Positions 43,619 to 53,217 of a stretch of 64,000 nt of DNA are shown here, piece after piece. The notes beneath the pieces were generated by a model. It was not told the DNA's origin. It saw only the letters and a list, made by a program, of their open reading frames with translations, and made no database searches. The position numbers and the translations under genes are program-made. How positions within the stretch are numbered: the first letter of the stretch is position 1; the number at the start of each line of letters is the position of its first letter. This DNA is from Bacteroidota bacterium (GTDB lineage: Bacteria > Bacteroidota > Bacteroidia > Chitinophagales > Saprospiraceae). The DNA lies in the NCBI GenBank assembly GCA_024743405.1, contig JANSWP010000011.1:50502-114501 (forward strand), written 5' to 3'.

Positions 43619-44068
43619 ATGAGTAAAAAGAGAAAAATTATGTTGGCACTTTTGGGCGTTTTAGTCATTCTTCAATTTATTGGAATTGACAAAACAGCAC
43701 CAGAAACCCCTGAAAATACAGATTTCATCCAATTAGAAAAACCACCTCAACAAGTTGCAGAAATCCTAAAAAATGCTTGTTATGATTGTCATTCTCACAA
43801 TACTAAATACCCTTGGTACACAAATATTCAACCCTTGGGAATGTGGATTAAAGGACATGTAAAAGGTGGCCGGCAACACTTGAATTTCTCTCTATGGGGA
43901 AATTATGACGGCAAGAAAAAAGCATATAAAATGGAAGAAATTTTTGAGGAGGTTTTAGAAAAACATATGCCTATGAAAAGTTATACTTTTTTGCATGATG
44001 AGGCAAAATTGTCCGATGAGGACAGAAAAGCTTTAACTGATTGGGCGAAGGGCAGTGCACCCCAATAA
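43619..44068 (+). CDS. Heme-binding domain protein (c-type heme motif)
   Basis: 149 residues. An N-terminal signal anchor (IMLALLGVLVILQFIGI) is followed by a periplasmic domain with the heme-attachment motif NACYDCHSHNTKYPWY (CxxCH), then LGMWIKGHVKGGRQHLNFS and MPMKSYTFLHDEAKLSDEDRKAL, the full signature of the Bacteroidota haem_bd domain. The final helix WAKGSAP is the usual place of the sixth-ligand region. Likely a periplasmic mono-heme electron-transfer or sensing protein. Single gene behind the E7/E8 repeats. Confidence 0.88.
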   Translation: MSKKRKIMLALLGVLVILQFIGIDKTAPETPENTDFIQLEKPPQQVAEILKNACYDCHSHNTKYPWYTNIQPLGMWIKGHVKGGRQHLNFSLWGNYDGKKKAYKMEEIFEEVLEKHMPMKSYTFLHDEAKLSDEDRKALTDWAKGSAPQ

Positions 44069-44139
44069 ATTTGTTGTTATATGTAAAATCCCAACCACAA
44101 ACTTTCATGAAAAAGTGGGCTTTGTGTTAATATCCCTAG

Positions 44140-44147
44140 TAGATTTG
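44140..44147 (+). promoter_or_regulatory. Promoter -7 element of the choice-of-anchor-B gene
   Basis: TAGATTTG fits TAnnTTTG and lies 35 bases before the ATG. TTG at 44122-44124 is only 15 bases upstream, shorter than the usual 19-20. Confidence 0.4.
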
Positions 44148-44181
44148 TAGCTACTCTTAGGAAGGTGTAAAATTATTTTTT

Positions 44182-46563
44182 ATGAAAAATTATTTGTCAA
44201 TCATATTGATAATATTTTCTATAGGTATTATTTCTGCCCAATTAAATGTAGAATTGATCAGTCAATTAGATTATGACTCTTTAAAAACCAATGATGTTTG
44301 GGGGTATGTTTCTCCGGACGGAACAGAGTATGCGTTGGTGGGGCTCAGGAAAGGGATATCAATTGTGAGCTTAGCTGACCCCGCAGATCCAACAGAAATT
44401 GCAAGAATTGATGGAGCAACTTCTACCTGGCGCGATTTGAAGGTTTGGGGTGAATATGCATATGTTACTACTGACCAAAATGAAACAACGGAGGGATTGA
44501 CGGTTATTGATTTATCTAATCTGCCAAATGGAGTTAGCCATACATATTGGACGCCAGAGGTAGATGGAGATACACTTTATACGGCTCACAATATTTATAT
44601 TGATGAAAACGGATGGGCCTATTTAATGGGAGGAAATTTGAATGATGGTGGGATTATTTTTGTCGATGTTTTCTCTGAACCAGGTAGTCCAAAATTTGGA
44701 GGATACGGTGCGCCAATTTATTCTCATGATGCATACGTTAGAAATAACATAATGTATTCCGCTGAAATTTCTGATGGACAATTTACATTATATGATGTAA
44801 CGGATAAATCCAATCCAATATCTTTGGCTTCCCAACAAACGCCTTTTAATTTCTGCCACAATACTTGGCTTTCTGATGATGGAAGCGTTCTATTCACAAC
44901 AGATGAAAAAGCAAATGCTTCAACAGCGGCATATGATATTTCTGACCCTTCGGATATTAAATTATTAGATGAGTTTAGACCTAGAAGAACGATAGGAAAA
45001 GGCGTCATTCCGCATAATGTCCATGTGTACAATGAATTTTTAGTCATTTCACATTATACTGACGGATTGGTCATTGTTGATGCGTCTAATCCAGACAATT
45101 TGATTGAAGCAGGCAATTATGATACGCACACTGAGTTTCAAAATAAATTTCACGGGGCATGGGGTGCTTATCCATTTTTACCATCTGGTCTGTGCTTAAT
45201 TTCTGACATCGAAAATGGTCTTTTTATTGTTAAACCCAATTATTTAAATGCATGTTGGTTGGAAGGACGAATTTTGGATTCAGAGACAGGTGCTACAATA
45301 ATCGGAGCTACATTAGAAATAAAAACAGATGAAAAAAATGCTACCGTCTCTGATCTTTCCGGTAATTACAAAACGGGACATGCAGAAGCTGGATCCTTTG
45401 AGGTAAACGTAAGGCATCCAGCTTATTGGGATAAAACCATCGATGTGGTGTTTGAAAATGGAGAAATAACCTTACTTAATATTGAAATGGATCCTTTACC
45501 AATTTACAATGTAAATGGTCAGATTTTGGAGAAAGAGACAGGAATTCCCATTGAAAATGCAATCATTTATGCGGAGGGAGATGAACTTAGTTTTACTTCA
45601 AACTCTGACTCAGAGGGAAATTTTACTTTACCTGTTGTGACGGGAGATTATAAGATTTTTATTGGTGCATGGGGCTGGGAAAATATAGGATTAGAGCGGC
45701 AAGAAATCGATATAAATCAAAATTTAAATTTCGAACTGGAGCGTATATATCAAGATAATTTCAACTTGAATTTTGGTTGGACAGTAGGGGGAGATGCTAC
45801 CTCAGGGCAGTGGGAAAGAGGAGATCCATGGCCAACCTCTTCAAATGGTATTAAAGCTAATCCAGGAGAAGGTGTTGTGACAGATTTTGATGTTAATTGT
45901 TTTGTGACGGGGCTTCAGAGTTCTTCCATTTTTGATCAAGATATTGATAATGGAGTTACTATTTTGACATCCCCTCCGTTGGAATTAATAGATTATAATC
46001 GCCCTATTTTATCTTACTATAAATGGTTTTTTACAGAAGATAATCTGGATGGTTTTCCACCAAATGATACATTAAACATCTTTTTGAATAATGGACCGGA
46101 GGAAATTTTATTAGAACAAATCACCATTTCTACAGATGGGTGGTCAAAATCTAGTTTTGATTTGGTAAATCTTATAGAGATTTCAGACAATATGACCCTT
46201 CGGTTAGAAGTGGGTGATGATGCGGAAAATGGACATTCTGTAGAGGCAGGTATAGATGCTTTTGAAGTGAGAGATTCGCTTCAAAATGAAGACTATAATT
46301 TGATTGATGATTTAGTCAAGTTCCGCGTTTTCCCGAATCCATTTTACAAAGATTTAACGATTGATTATAAAATTGAGAAGAGTTTTGAGAAATTAGATGT
46401 GTTGATTATAAATACTTTAGGTCAGGAAGTTGAAGTGATTCAACTGGAAAACTCACACGGTACGTTTGGATTAGATGCTTCGTTGGTACCTGGGACTTAT
46501 TTTATTATTTTTAGTTTAGATGACCGAATTAGTGAGGCATTGAAGGTGGTGAAGGGGCGTTAA
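44182..46563 (+). CDS. Secreted choice-of-anchor-B protein with T9SS tail
   Basis: 793 residues. Signal peptide (LSIILIIFSIGIISAQ). Residues ~20-355 form a beta-propeller-like choice-of-anchor-B region (repeating IVSLADPADPTEIARI, VIDLSNLPNG, LYDVTDKSNPISLAS, VIVDASNPDNLIEAGNY). Two carboxypeptidase-regulatory-like modules follow (LEGRILDSETGATIIGATL and NGQILEKETGIPIENAIIY), then a MAM-like domain (FGWTVGGDATSGQWERGDPW). The C-terminus (FRVFPNPFYKDLTIDY, LIINTLGQEVEV, GTYFIIFSLDDR) is a type A T9SS signal. An exported, surface or medium protein; no catalytic residue is recognised. Confidence 0.88.
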   Translation: MKNYLSIILIIFSIGIISAQLNVELISQLDYDSLKTNDVWGYVSPDGTEYALVGLRKGISIVSLADPADPTEIARIDGATSTWRDLKVWGEYAYVTTDQNETTEGLTVIDLSNLPNGVSHTYWTPEVDGDTLYTAHNIYIDENGWAYLMGGNLNDGGIIFVDVFSEPGSPKFGGYGAPIYSHDAYVRNNIMYSAEISDGQFTLYDVTDKSNPISLASQQTPFNFCHNTWLSDDGSVLFTTDEKANASTAAYDISDPSDIKLLDEFRPRRTIGKGVIPHNVHVYNEFLVISHYTDGLVIVDASNPDNLIEAGNYDTHTEFQNKFHGAWGAYPFLPSGLCLISDIENGLFIVKPNYLNACWLEGRILDSETGATIIGATLEIKTDEKNATVSDLSGNYKTGHAEAGSFEVNVRHPAYWDKTIDVVFENGEITLLNIEMDPLPIYNVNGQILEKETGIPIENAIIYAEGDELSFTSNSDSEGNFTLPVVTGDYKIFIGAWGWENIGLERQEIDINQNLNFELERIYQDNFNLNFGWTVGGDATSGQWERGDPWPTSSNGIKANPGEGVVTDFDVNCFVTGLQSSSIFDQDIDNGVTILTSPPLELIDYNRPILSYYKWFFTEDNLDGFPPNDTLNIFLNNGPEEILLEQITISTDGWSKSSFDLVNLIEISDNMTLRLEVGDDAENGHSVEAGIDAFEVRDSLQNEDYNLIDDLVKFRVFPNPFYKDLTIDYKIEKSFEKLDVLIINTLGQEVEVIQLENSHGTFGLDASLVPGTYFIIFSLDDRISEALKVVKGR

Positions 46564-46567
46564 GTAG

Positions 46568-47341
46568 CTAATAGGTTGGCTTACCAATTCTTTTGATTTT
46601 ATGAATTCCAGCCCTTGAAAATATAAGGATATGGTTCCATAAATTAGCCAACCAACCGTATTGAGCCTTCAAAATATCATATCGATCCCATAAAGATTGT
46701 TGATGTCTTTTTTTCGAAAGCCCACCTTGCAAATATTGAGCTAAGATAAGTTGAGTATTGGTGACTAGTTTTGCATTTTTTAGGCACTCGATTACCCAAT
46801 GAATATCGGCTGCAAGATTGTTTTCTATATATAGTGGGGCAAGGTTTCTCCTTGGTAAAAATGCTTGATGACAAACAACCATCCCTTTTTTCAAACTTTT
46901 CCAATTGAGTTTTTTAGGTAGTTTTTGGGTCGTATTTTCAGAACGAGTACCCAAATGTTTTCGATTATCATTGACCAGCATTACTTCCCCGAACAAAACA
47001 TCCGTCTCTTTTTCACATTTCCTTACCATTTTTTCAATCGTGTCTTTTTCAAAAATCCAATCACCAGCGTTCATAAACCATACGAATTCACCAGTAGCGA
47101 TTTTAAGTCCTTTATTCATGGCATCATACAAACCATTATCAGGTTCACTTTTCCATTTTGAAATTTTAGATTCATACTTTTTGATAATTTCTAAAGTCCC
47201 ATCCTTTGAACCTCCGTCGATTATGGTGTATTCAATGTTTTGATAGGTTTGATTTAATACACTATTTATAGTGCCCTCGATCAAATCTTTGCCATTATAA
47301 ACAACTGTGATGATGCTAATTTTTGGAGTAAATGAATTCAT
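46568..47341 (-). CDS. Family 2 glycosyltransferase
   Basis: 257 residues with the GT-A fold: ISIITVVYNGKDLIEGTINSVLNQTYQNIEY, IIDGGSKDGTLEII, the GLYDAMNKGLKIATGEFVWF motif and NAGDW at the metal/DxD position. This is the WcaA/colanic-acid-like group of GT2 enzymes that add a sugar to a growing surface polysaccharide. A single basic hydrophobic helix near the C-terminus (NLWNHILIFSRAGIHKI) may touch the membrane. No other polysaccharide genes are adjacent. The stop is 5 bases from the convergent T9SS gene. Confidence 0.9.
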   Translation of the reverse strand: MNSFTPKISIITVVYNGKDLIEGTINSVLNQTYQNIEYTIIDGGSKDGTLEIIKKYESKISKWKSEPDNGLYDAMNKGLKIATGEFVWFMNAGDWIFEKDTIEKMVRKCEKETDVLFGEVMLVNDNRKHLGTRSENTTQKLPKKLNWKSLKKGMVVCHQAFLPRRNLAPLYIENNLAADIHWVIECLKNAKLVTNTQLILAQYLQGGLSKKRHQQSLWDRYDILKAQYGWLANLWNHILIFSRAGIHKIKRIGKPTY

Positions 47342-47410
47342 AAATGCAAAAATAAAAAATCGTTGGTCACTTTAAATTTAGAATCTTCATAGTTGAAAAA
47401 CTAACAACCT

Positions 47411-47579
47411 TAATACACTGTAAACTAAATATCTTACTCTTTTGAAGGCTTCTTTTTTGAGATTACATCGTTGAAAAAATAAACAAGAGCTAAGGCTATT
47501 CCTGATTTTTTTCGCCTCATTCTCTCAAAAAATCACCTTCCTTAAAAAAAGGAACCTACTTAATTTACAGTGTACTTAA
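47411..47579. repeat. Long imperfect palindrome E6 (type IV ends, alpha core)
   Basis: 169 bp in a 332-base gap between divergent genes. Ends TTAATACACTGTAAACTAA and TTAATTTACAGTGTACTTAA are inverted. The core has TCGTTGAAAAAATA and TTTTTTTCGCCTCATTCT. The centre is AAGAGC-TAAG-GCTATT (one G-A mismatch), again with a C-[TNNG]-G loop. The outer ends match none of the other types. Confidence 0.75.
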
Positions 47580-47673
47580 ACTGCAAACTGGGAACTTTTT
47601 TTACCTTTGGCATCCTCAAAAAGGTGCTTTAATAATCAGCTTAATCTGTTTTGAAATAACAATCTTACTCACA

Positions 47674-50217
47674 ATGAATACAACTTTAAAAAATCTGTTA
47701 CCTCATATTTTGGCTTACGTCCTTCTTTTCATTGTTACCCTTTTTATGTTTAAGCCTGCGGCGATAGATGGAAAGGTCTTACAACAAGGGGATAACCTGC
47801 AGGCAGGAGGAATGCAAGCTGAATTGAAAGCTGTAAAAAATGAAACGGGAACTTATCCACTTTGGACAAATAGTTCATTTGGGGGAATGCCTTCCTATCA
47901 AATACTCTTTGTCTCCAAAAATTTAATAAAATACCCATTCAATGCGATGATTTGGGGGAAATCAATGAAGCCACCTCACAAGGCAGCATTATTGATGATG
48001 TTTGGTTTTTATTTATTAATGGTCATCATTGGTGTAGATATGAGGATCGCCTTGCTTGGGGCCGCTGGATTTGGATTGTCGGCCTATTATATGGATTTGT
48101 TGGAGGCTGGGCATTCGACTAAATATATTGCTATTGCTTACATGGCGCCCATGTTGGCTGGAGTGATTTTAGCTTTTCGGAAAAAGTATTTGATCGGAGG
48201 TGCGCTATTTGCTTTCTTTTTGAGTTTACAATTATATGCTAATCACCTTCAAATCACTTATTACTTCTTTCTTTGTTTAGGTATTTTAGGCATTATGAAG
48301 ATCGTTGAGGCTGCAAAGACTGGTGACTGGCAGCATTTCGGTAAAGCAGCCCTGGTCTTAATTTTGGCGACTGGATTAGCGCTTTCTACTGGGTTGAGCC
48401 GATTGTGGACGACTTGGGAATATTCAAAAGAAACGATTCGTGGGAAGTCAGAATTGACAGCTGATGTGAAGCAAGCTTCTAGTGGTGGGCTTTCTGGGGA
48501 AGATGGATTGTCAAAGGAGTATGTATTTGGATGGAGTTATGGAATATTAGAAACCTTTAATTTAATTATTCCAAATTATGTTGGTGGCTCAAGTACGAAA
48601 AATTTTGCTGCCGAATCTAGCAGTGCTACTTTAGGCGCTCTACGGAAGTTAAATGACCCAAATCTTGGCAATTCGATTGCTAGAAGCACTACCCATTATT
48701 GGGGACCTCAAACCTTTACCGGAGGCCCCGCTTATCTTGGGATAATCTTTGTTTTCCTATTTTTCTTAGGGTCATTTCTCATTAAAAACCCAATTAAATG
48801 GTGGGTCATTGCGTCGTCTATTTTGACAATTATGTTAGCTTGGGGTAGTCATTTCCCGATTTTCAATTATACCATGTATGATTACTTCCCGCTATTCAAT
48901 AAATTTCGGGCAGTGACAATGGCATTAGGTTTAACGACCTTTTTTGTTGCATTTTTAGGAATGCTGGGTCTGAATGAATTCTTCAAAAAAGAAATCACCA
49001 ACGACGAAAGGTTAAAGGCTTTAAATTTAGCAGGTGCATCTACTGGAGGTTTAATTGTTTTAGGAATCCTTATAAGTTTTGGGTTAGACTATGGAACAGT
49101 AGGCACTGGGATCCCTGATTCTGTTGCAAGCGCATTACGAGAAGATCGAGCAGGGTTATTGATGTCCGATGCATTGCGGTCTTTGGTCTTGGCAGGTTTG
49201 GCTTTTGGTGCGATGTGGATTTATGTCAAAAAATCTTTAAAACCTATGTTGTTATTAGGAGTGTTGGCACTTTTGACAATAGGAGATACAGCCAATATTG
49301 CTGGTCGATTTATTTCTGAAGAAGATTGGTTGGACAAAAAAGCTACCGAAAATTTTGTAGCTCCATCAGAAGCAGATATACAGATAAGACAAGATCCTGA
49401 TTTACATTATCGAGTTGCAGATTTTCGTCGTGGTGCTCCTTGGAGTAATGCATTTACAGGGTATCATCATAAAAGCATTGGAGGATATCATGCCGCAAAA
49501 TTGATGCGTTTACAGGAGTTGATTGAAAATTACCTCGGTGATCCAAATGCCAATTCCCATCTTTATGGGATGTTAAATGTAAAATATTTTATTTCAACAG
49601 ATGGACAAGGTCAAGACCGGCCTTCTTTAAATCGAGATGCATTAGGGAATGCTTGGTTTGTGAATTCGTATGAAATAGTTCCAGATGGTGATACGGAGTT
49701 CAAAGCTCTAGCAAGTCTAAAACCTGGAGAAACAGCAGTTATTCAACAACCGTTTGCCGACCATGTAGAAGGGTTAAACATTCAAGTTGATTCTAATGCT
49801 ACCATAAAACTGACTGCTTATCACCCAGATAAAATGGTATATCAGTCAAATGCGGCTACTGAGCAGTTGGCAATATTTTCGGAAATTTACTATCCACCTA
49901 ATAAAGGATGGAAATTATTTATAGACGGTGAGCCTTCTGAATTTATTAAAGCTGACTTTATTCTTCGGGCGGCTAGGATACCTGCTGGAAATCATGAAAT
50001 TGAGATGCGTTTTGAACCCGCTTCTTTTTATACCGGTGAAACGATTACCCTAGTTGGTTCCATCTTAGTACTGGGTCTATTAATTGGAGGTGTTTATTTT
50101 CATTTAAAAAACAATAACCTTCCAGATCCAAGAAATCTACCCATTCAAAAAGTTACATCAGAGACAGTAAAGCCTACCACCAGAAAGAAAAAAGTTAACA
50201 AGAAGAAAGGAAAATAA
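47674..50217 (+). CDS. YfhO-family multispanning membrane protein
   Basis: 847 residues. About 12 hydrophobic helices (for example LLPHILAYVLLFIVTLFMF, MMFGFYLLMVIIGV, YLGIIFVFLFFLGSFLI), the start PLWTNSSFGGMPSYQ after the first helix (a loop with the conserved asparagine/aromatic residues of the GT-C fold), then a soluble C-terminal beta domain (NAWFVNSYEIV, YYPPNKGWKLFIDGEP) and a last helix before a Lys-rich tail. YfhO proteins are GT-C-type enzymes linked to glycosylation of lipoteichoic acid in Firmicutes; in Bacteroidota the acceptor is unknown. A bidirectional terminator follows. Confidence 0.9.
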   Translation: MNTTLKNLLPHILAYVLLFIVTLFMFKPAAIDGKVLQQGDNLQAGGMQAELKAVKNETGTYPLWTNSSFGGMPSYQILFVSKNLIKYPFNAMIWGKSMKPPHKAALLMMFGFYLLMVIIGVDMRIALLGAAGFGLSAYYMDLLEAGHSTKYIAIAYMAPMLAGVILAFRKKYLIGGALFAFFLSLQLYANHLQITYYFFLCLGILGIMKIVEAAKTGDWQHFGKAALVLILATGLALSTGLSRLWTTWEYSKETIRGKSELTADVKQASSGGLSGEDGLSKEYVFGWSYGILETFNLIIPNYVGGSSTKNFAAESSSATLGALRKLNDPNLGNSIARSTTHYWGPQTFTGGPAYLGIIFVFLFFLGSFLIKNPIKWWVIASSILTIMLAWGSHFPIFNYTMYDYFPLFNKFRAVTMALGLTTFFVAFLGMLGLNEFFKKEITNDERLKALNLAGASTGGLIVLGILISFGLDYGTVGTGIPDSVASALREDRAGLLMSDALRSLVLAGLAFGAMWIYVKKSLKPMLLLGVLALLTIGDTANIAGRFISEEDWLDKKATENFVAPSEADIQIRQDPDLHYRVADFRRGAPWSNAFTGYHHKSIGGYHAAKLMRLQELIENYLGDPNANSHLYGMLNVKYFISTDGQGQDRPSLNRDALGNAWFVNSYEIVPDGDTEFKALASLKPGETAVIQQPFADHVEGLNIQVDSNATIKLTAYHPDKMVYQSNAATEQLAIFSEIYYPPNKGWKLFIDGEPSEFIKADFILRAARIPAGNHEIEMRFEPASFYTGETITLVGSILVLGLLIGGVYFHLKNNNLPDPRNLPIQKVTSETVKPTTRKKKVNKKKGK

Positions 50218-50230
50218 TAGTGGAATGAAT

Positions 50231-50264
50231 GAACGAGGAATGTTGAAGTCAACATTCCTCGTTC
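50231..50264. terminator. Bidirectional terminator between convergent genes
   Basis: GAACGAGGAATGTTGA and TCAACATTCCTCGTTC form a perfect 16-bp stem with a two-base loop. It sits 14 bases after the YfhO stop and directly before the stop of the convergent transglutaminase-like gene. T-runs on either side are weak. Confidence 0.8.
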
Positions 50265-51536
50265 TTAATACGAGGCAATCACTTCGAAATTTTGTTCCTT
50301 ATAGCCATTTGGAAATTTACCTACTTCATATGAATTAACAGGTCCAGTTGGGTCACACAAATAGTATTTTTCCCCTTTGTATAAAATATATTCACCTAAC
50401 GATTCTGGAGCAGCTACACCCACTGTAACATGATCTGAATAAGCGATCACGATAGTTGGCAACCCTAGGAGTTCTTTCACCAAATTAAAAAATAAGGCAG
50501 ATCTATCTTCACAATCAGAAAAATGATAATGGAAAAGTTCTTCCGGAATCATCGGTTTACTTCTACCATATACTTCTTCATCTGTTTTATAATCAAATCC
50601 TGTTCGTGTAAAAGCCACCAAAGTTTCTAAAGATTCTTTTGTTGTTTTACCCTCTAAAATATTATTCATAACAGGTATGATCGAATTGGAAAGGGTAGAG
50701 GAAAAGGAAGTCAAAACATACTGACCCTCAGTGATAAAAGGGTAATTATTCATCAAATCTACAATCGTTTTGTCAAAACTTATATTAAAAGAATATTTAG
50801 AGTTTTTGTCTTCAAATTCAATCTTTCGATCTTCTGACTGAGCCTTAAGTTGGGGTAATTTTTTCAGCCCGAATGAAAATGGAAGACCATTAGGGTTTGG
50901 GACAAAATTTGAGATATAGAGCATATCTGCAGGCTTTTTTTTGTCATGAAAGCTTGACAAATTGATATAGGTTTTCTGCTGCTCTACGATCATTGGTACT
51001 TCATAAACTTCTTCCTTCGTATAGGCATTTAAGAAGACCTCGTCTTTTAAATAGGTTATTCGAATATCAAACCCACTTTTAATCATCATTGACCAAATTG
51101 CTAATCGCTTATGAATATTAGGTCGACCAATATAAATCCTAAAAATTGCGGTTCTAACTAATTCGTAAAAAAACCAATCATTTAATTGATATTTTGTTTT
51201 ATGAGTAGTTAAATCATCTAATAATGTTTGATAATCTATCTTTTCAAACACTTCATAAAAATTTTGGATTGTCCCTGTTTTGTTATGTTGATTGTATTCT
51301 TGAGGATTAACTTTAAGGTCAATCAGCATATTGGAATTATACTGGATAGTGATTTTTTCAGAATAAAAATCAATCGTTTTCTGACCAATTTCTGCGTTGG
51401 ATCTTCCTAAAAAAGAAAAAAATAGCAGGAGGACTAAAATAGCATGAATAGATGAATAGGATCGAAGATTTTGCAAATATTGCAATGCAGGTGATATTTT
51501 ATAGAGGTGGAATATGGTGAGCTCTTTTTCAATCAT
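50265..51536 (-). CDS. Transglutaminase-like cysteine-protease-fold protein
   Basis: 423 residues. A long basic N-region is followed by a hydrophobic segment (residues ~30-47, AILVLLLFFSFLGRSNA) that may be a signal or anchor. The C-terminal domain has the transglutaminase-like triad: Cys342 in HFSDCEDRSALFFNLV, His369 in YSDHVTVGVAAP, Asp395 in YLCDPTGP. The middle is unassigned. Family members cleave or cross-link proteins or peptidoglycan; the substrate is unknown. Alternative start codons inside the N-region are absent, so the first ATG is used. The stop lies next to the bidirectional terminator. Confidence 0.82.
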   Translation of the reverse strand: MIEKELTIFHLYKISPALQYLQNLRSYSSIHAILVLLLFFSFLGRSNAEIGQKTIDFYSEKITIQYNSNMLIDLKVNPQEYNQHNKTGTIQNFYEVFEKIDYQTLLDDLTTHKTKYQLNDWFFYELVRTAIFRIYIGRPNIHKRLAIWSMMIKSGFDIRITYLKDEVFLNAYTKEEVYEVPMIVEQQKTYINLSSFHDKKKPADMLYISNFVPNPNGLPFSFGLKKLPQLKAQSEDRKIEFEDKNSKYSFNISFDKTIVDLMNNYPFITEGQYVLTSFSSTLSNSIIPVMNNILEGKTTKESLETLVAFTRTGFDYKTDEEVYGRSKPMIPEELFHYHFSDCEDRSALFFNLVKELLGLPTIVIAYSDHVTVGVAAPESLGEYILYKGEKYYLCDPTGPVNSYEVGKFPNGYKEQNFEVIASY

Positions 51537-51940
51537 AAAGTCTGGGTCATAAAACGATAAAGATACATAGAATTGGTTTCAATAGGGTTATCAAGTTAAA
51601 AGACGTAAAAGGATTTATTTTATTTTCTTGTTGACAAAAAAATAATAACTGACCTTATGCCGCTCAAGATTTAACGATTGTGAACTAATAGCACTAAACA
51701 ATTAATTTACGGTTTAAAGAAGCGGGGAAAAGAAAAAAGGACAATCGAAACGCGGATGTTATTATTTTGGAAGTCTCCTAAATTGGCAGAGCCAGTTCTA
51801 TAGAGTTCAGGAGTCAGGAATGAGGATTTTCTGACACCTGAGAGAAAATTTTAATTTTTGACCTGCCATCTAACACCTTATTTTGAAAGGTTTTAAAGGT
51901 TTTTTTAGCCACAAAAACGCAAGAAATAACTTGAAAGAAA
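51537..51940. other. Non-coding stretch without a recognised gene
   Basis: 404 bases. The only structure seen is TCAGGAGTCAG with CTGACACCTGA (51807-51841), an inverted repeat of 11 bp with one mismatch and a 13-base loop, without a T-run. No promoter, ORF or relation to the palindromes of this window is evident. Confidence 0.5.
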
Positions 51941-53098
51941 TTAAGTAAATTTTTGCATAAATGACTTAATTAAACGATTCTGAGCAGCGAAAGTTATTAG
52001 GTTTAACAAGGTAGGAAATCTACTAATGATTTTTAAGATCCAATAATTTCGTCGAAACTCAGGACCAAATTTTTGATAGACTTTTTTGTCATAATCTTTC
52101 AAAAAGTCAACATCAAAATTATTTAAAGAAAAACACTTAATAGCTTGTTCGGCAGCCCATTTTCCGCTCCACATTGCCTTATCTATTCCATGTCCCTGAA
52201 GTGGATCAATGAGTGAGGCAGCATCTCCGCAAAGCATAAATCCTGCTCCAGAAATTTTCGCAAACCTAGACCCTAAAGGTAAGCCAAACCCTTTTATGTC
52301 ACTTTCGAAAGTTGAATTTCTAAATCTTTCTTTAAGGGTAGGATGATTGGAAATTATCTCTTTCAAAGCTTTTTTTAGGCTTAATCTTTTTTCAGAAATT
52401 TTATTGGAAATCATGCCAAAACCAATATTAGCTTTTTCGTGATCTAAGGGGAATATCCAGAAATATCCTGGTGTGAAACCTTTGATTAAATAGAATTCAT
52501 TGGTTCCTTTTTCTAGTCCTTTTATGTCTTTTACGTATGCTCTGACTGCTGCACAATGATGATTTTTATCCATTTTAATAGAACCTAACTTTTTTGAACA
52601 AATGCCATTCGCTCCATCGGCTCCAATGATAAGCTTTGATTGAAATTGAATTTCATTGTCATTTGAATCTGTTCCAGAAATTAGGTTGGTGCCATTATTT
52701 ACTTTAATGCTTTTTAAATTTACTCCTTCAAAAATTTCTGTCAATGTATCTTGTTTGACTATATCAAATAAGAAAGAATCAAAATCGATTCTTTTTGAGT
52801 TGTAAGATTTTGTGAACCAGTTTATTGTGAAATTTGAGTTGTTGGTTGATATGATTTTTGAGGACTTAATATCCTGGCTTTTTGAGAAATTATTCATCAA
52901 ATCAGCCCATGTTGGAGAAATAGAATTTAAAACTTTGAAAGCTGGTCCAGGTATGGCATCGCCACAAATTTTGTCCCTTGGGAAGGTAGCTTTTTCCACT
53001 AAAGCCACCTTTAAATTTGATTGGCTTAATTTAAGCGCACAGGTGGAACCTGCAGGACCACCACCAACTATAATTATATCAAATTTTAGAGTTTTCAT
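51941..53098 (-). CDS. Geranylgeranyl-reductase-type FAD oxidoreductase
   Basis: 385 residues from the ATG giving MKTLKFDIIIVGGGPAGST; a TTG 14 codons earlier is less likely. Seen: the dinucleotide motif VGGGPAGS, then FPRDKICGDAIPGPA (the PxxKxCGxG-like motif of the geranylgeranyl reductase family), IIGADGANGICSKKLG, and GAGFMLCGDAASLIDPLQGHGIDKAMWSG for the FAD phosphate region. It probably reduces C=C bonds of isoprenoid chains or hydroxylates a lipid; the substrate is not known. Divergent from the BioD-like gene, with a 119-base spacer. Confidence 0.88.
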   Translation of the reverse strand: MKTLKFDIIIVGGGPAGSTCALKLSQSNLKVALVEKATFPRDKICGDAIPGPAFKVLNSISPTWADLMNNFSKSQDIKSSKIISTNNSNFTINWFTKSYNSKRIDFDSFLFDIVKQDTLTEIFEGVNLKSIKVNNGTNLISGTDSNDNEIQFQSKLIIGADGANGICSKKLGSIKMDKNHHCAAVRAYVKDIKGLEKGTNEFYLIKGFTPGYFWIFPLDHEKANIGFGMISNKISEKRLSLKKALKEIISNHPTLKERFRNSTFESDIKGFGLPLGSRFAKISGAGFMLCGDAASLIDPLQGHGIDKAMWSGKWAAEQAIKCFSLNNFDVDFLKDYDKKVYQKFGPEFRRNYWILKIISRFPTLLNLITFAAQNRLIKSFMQKFT

Positions 53099-53165
53099 TA
53101 TCAGCTCCAAATCTATGATAACCAATTTTTTTTTCCTCAATTAATTAAAAATAAATTTAAAAGAA

Positions 53166-53173
53166 TAAATTTG
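53166..53173 (+). promoter_or_regulatory. Promoter -7 element of the BioD-like AAA gene
   Basis: TAAATTTG matches TAnnTTTG and lies 45 bases before the ATG. No clear TTG at -33. Confidence 0.35.
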
Positions 53174-53217
53174 GAGTAATATTGAAAAGCCCCTAAATAA
53201 AAATAATTCTCGAAGCA

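Noticed and set aside
51807..51841. TCAGGAGTCAG/CTGACACCTGA as a further palindromic element
   Set aside because: It is short, single and has no flanking arms like the other families.
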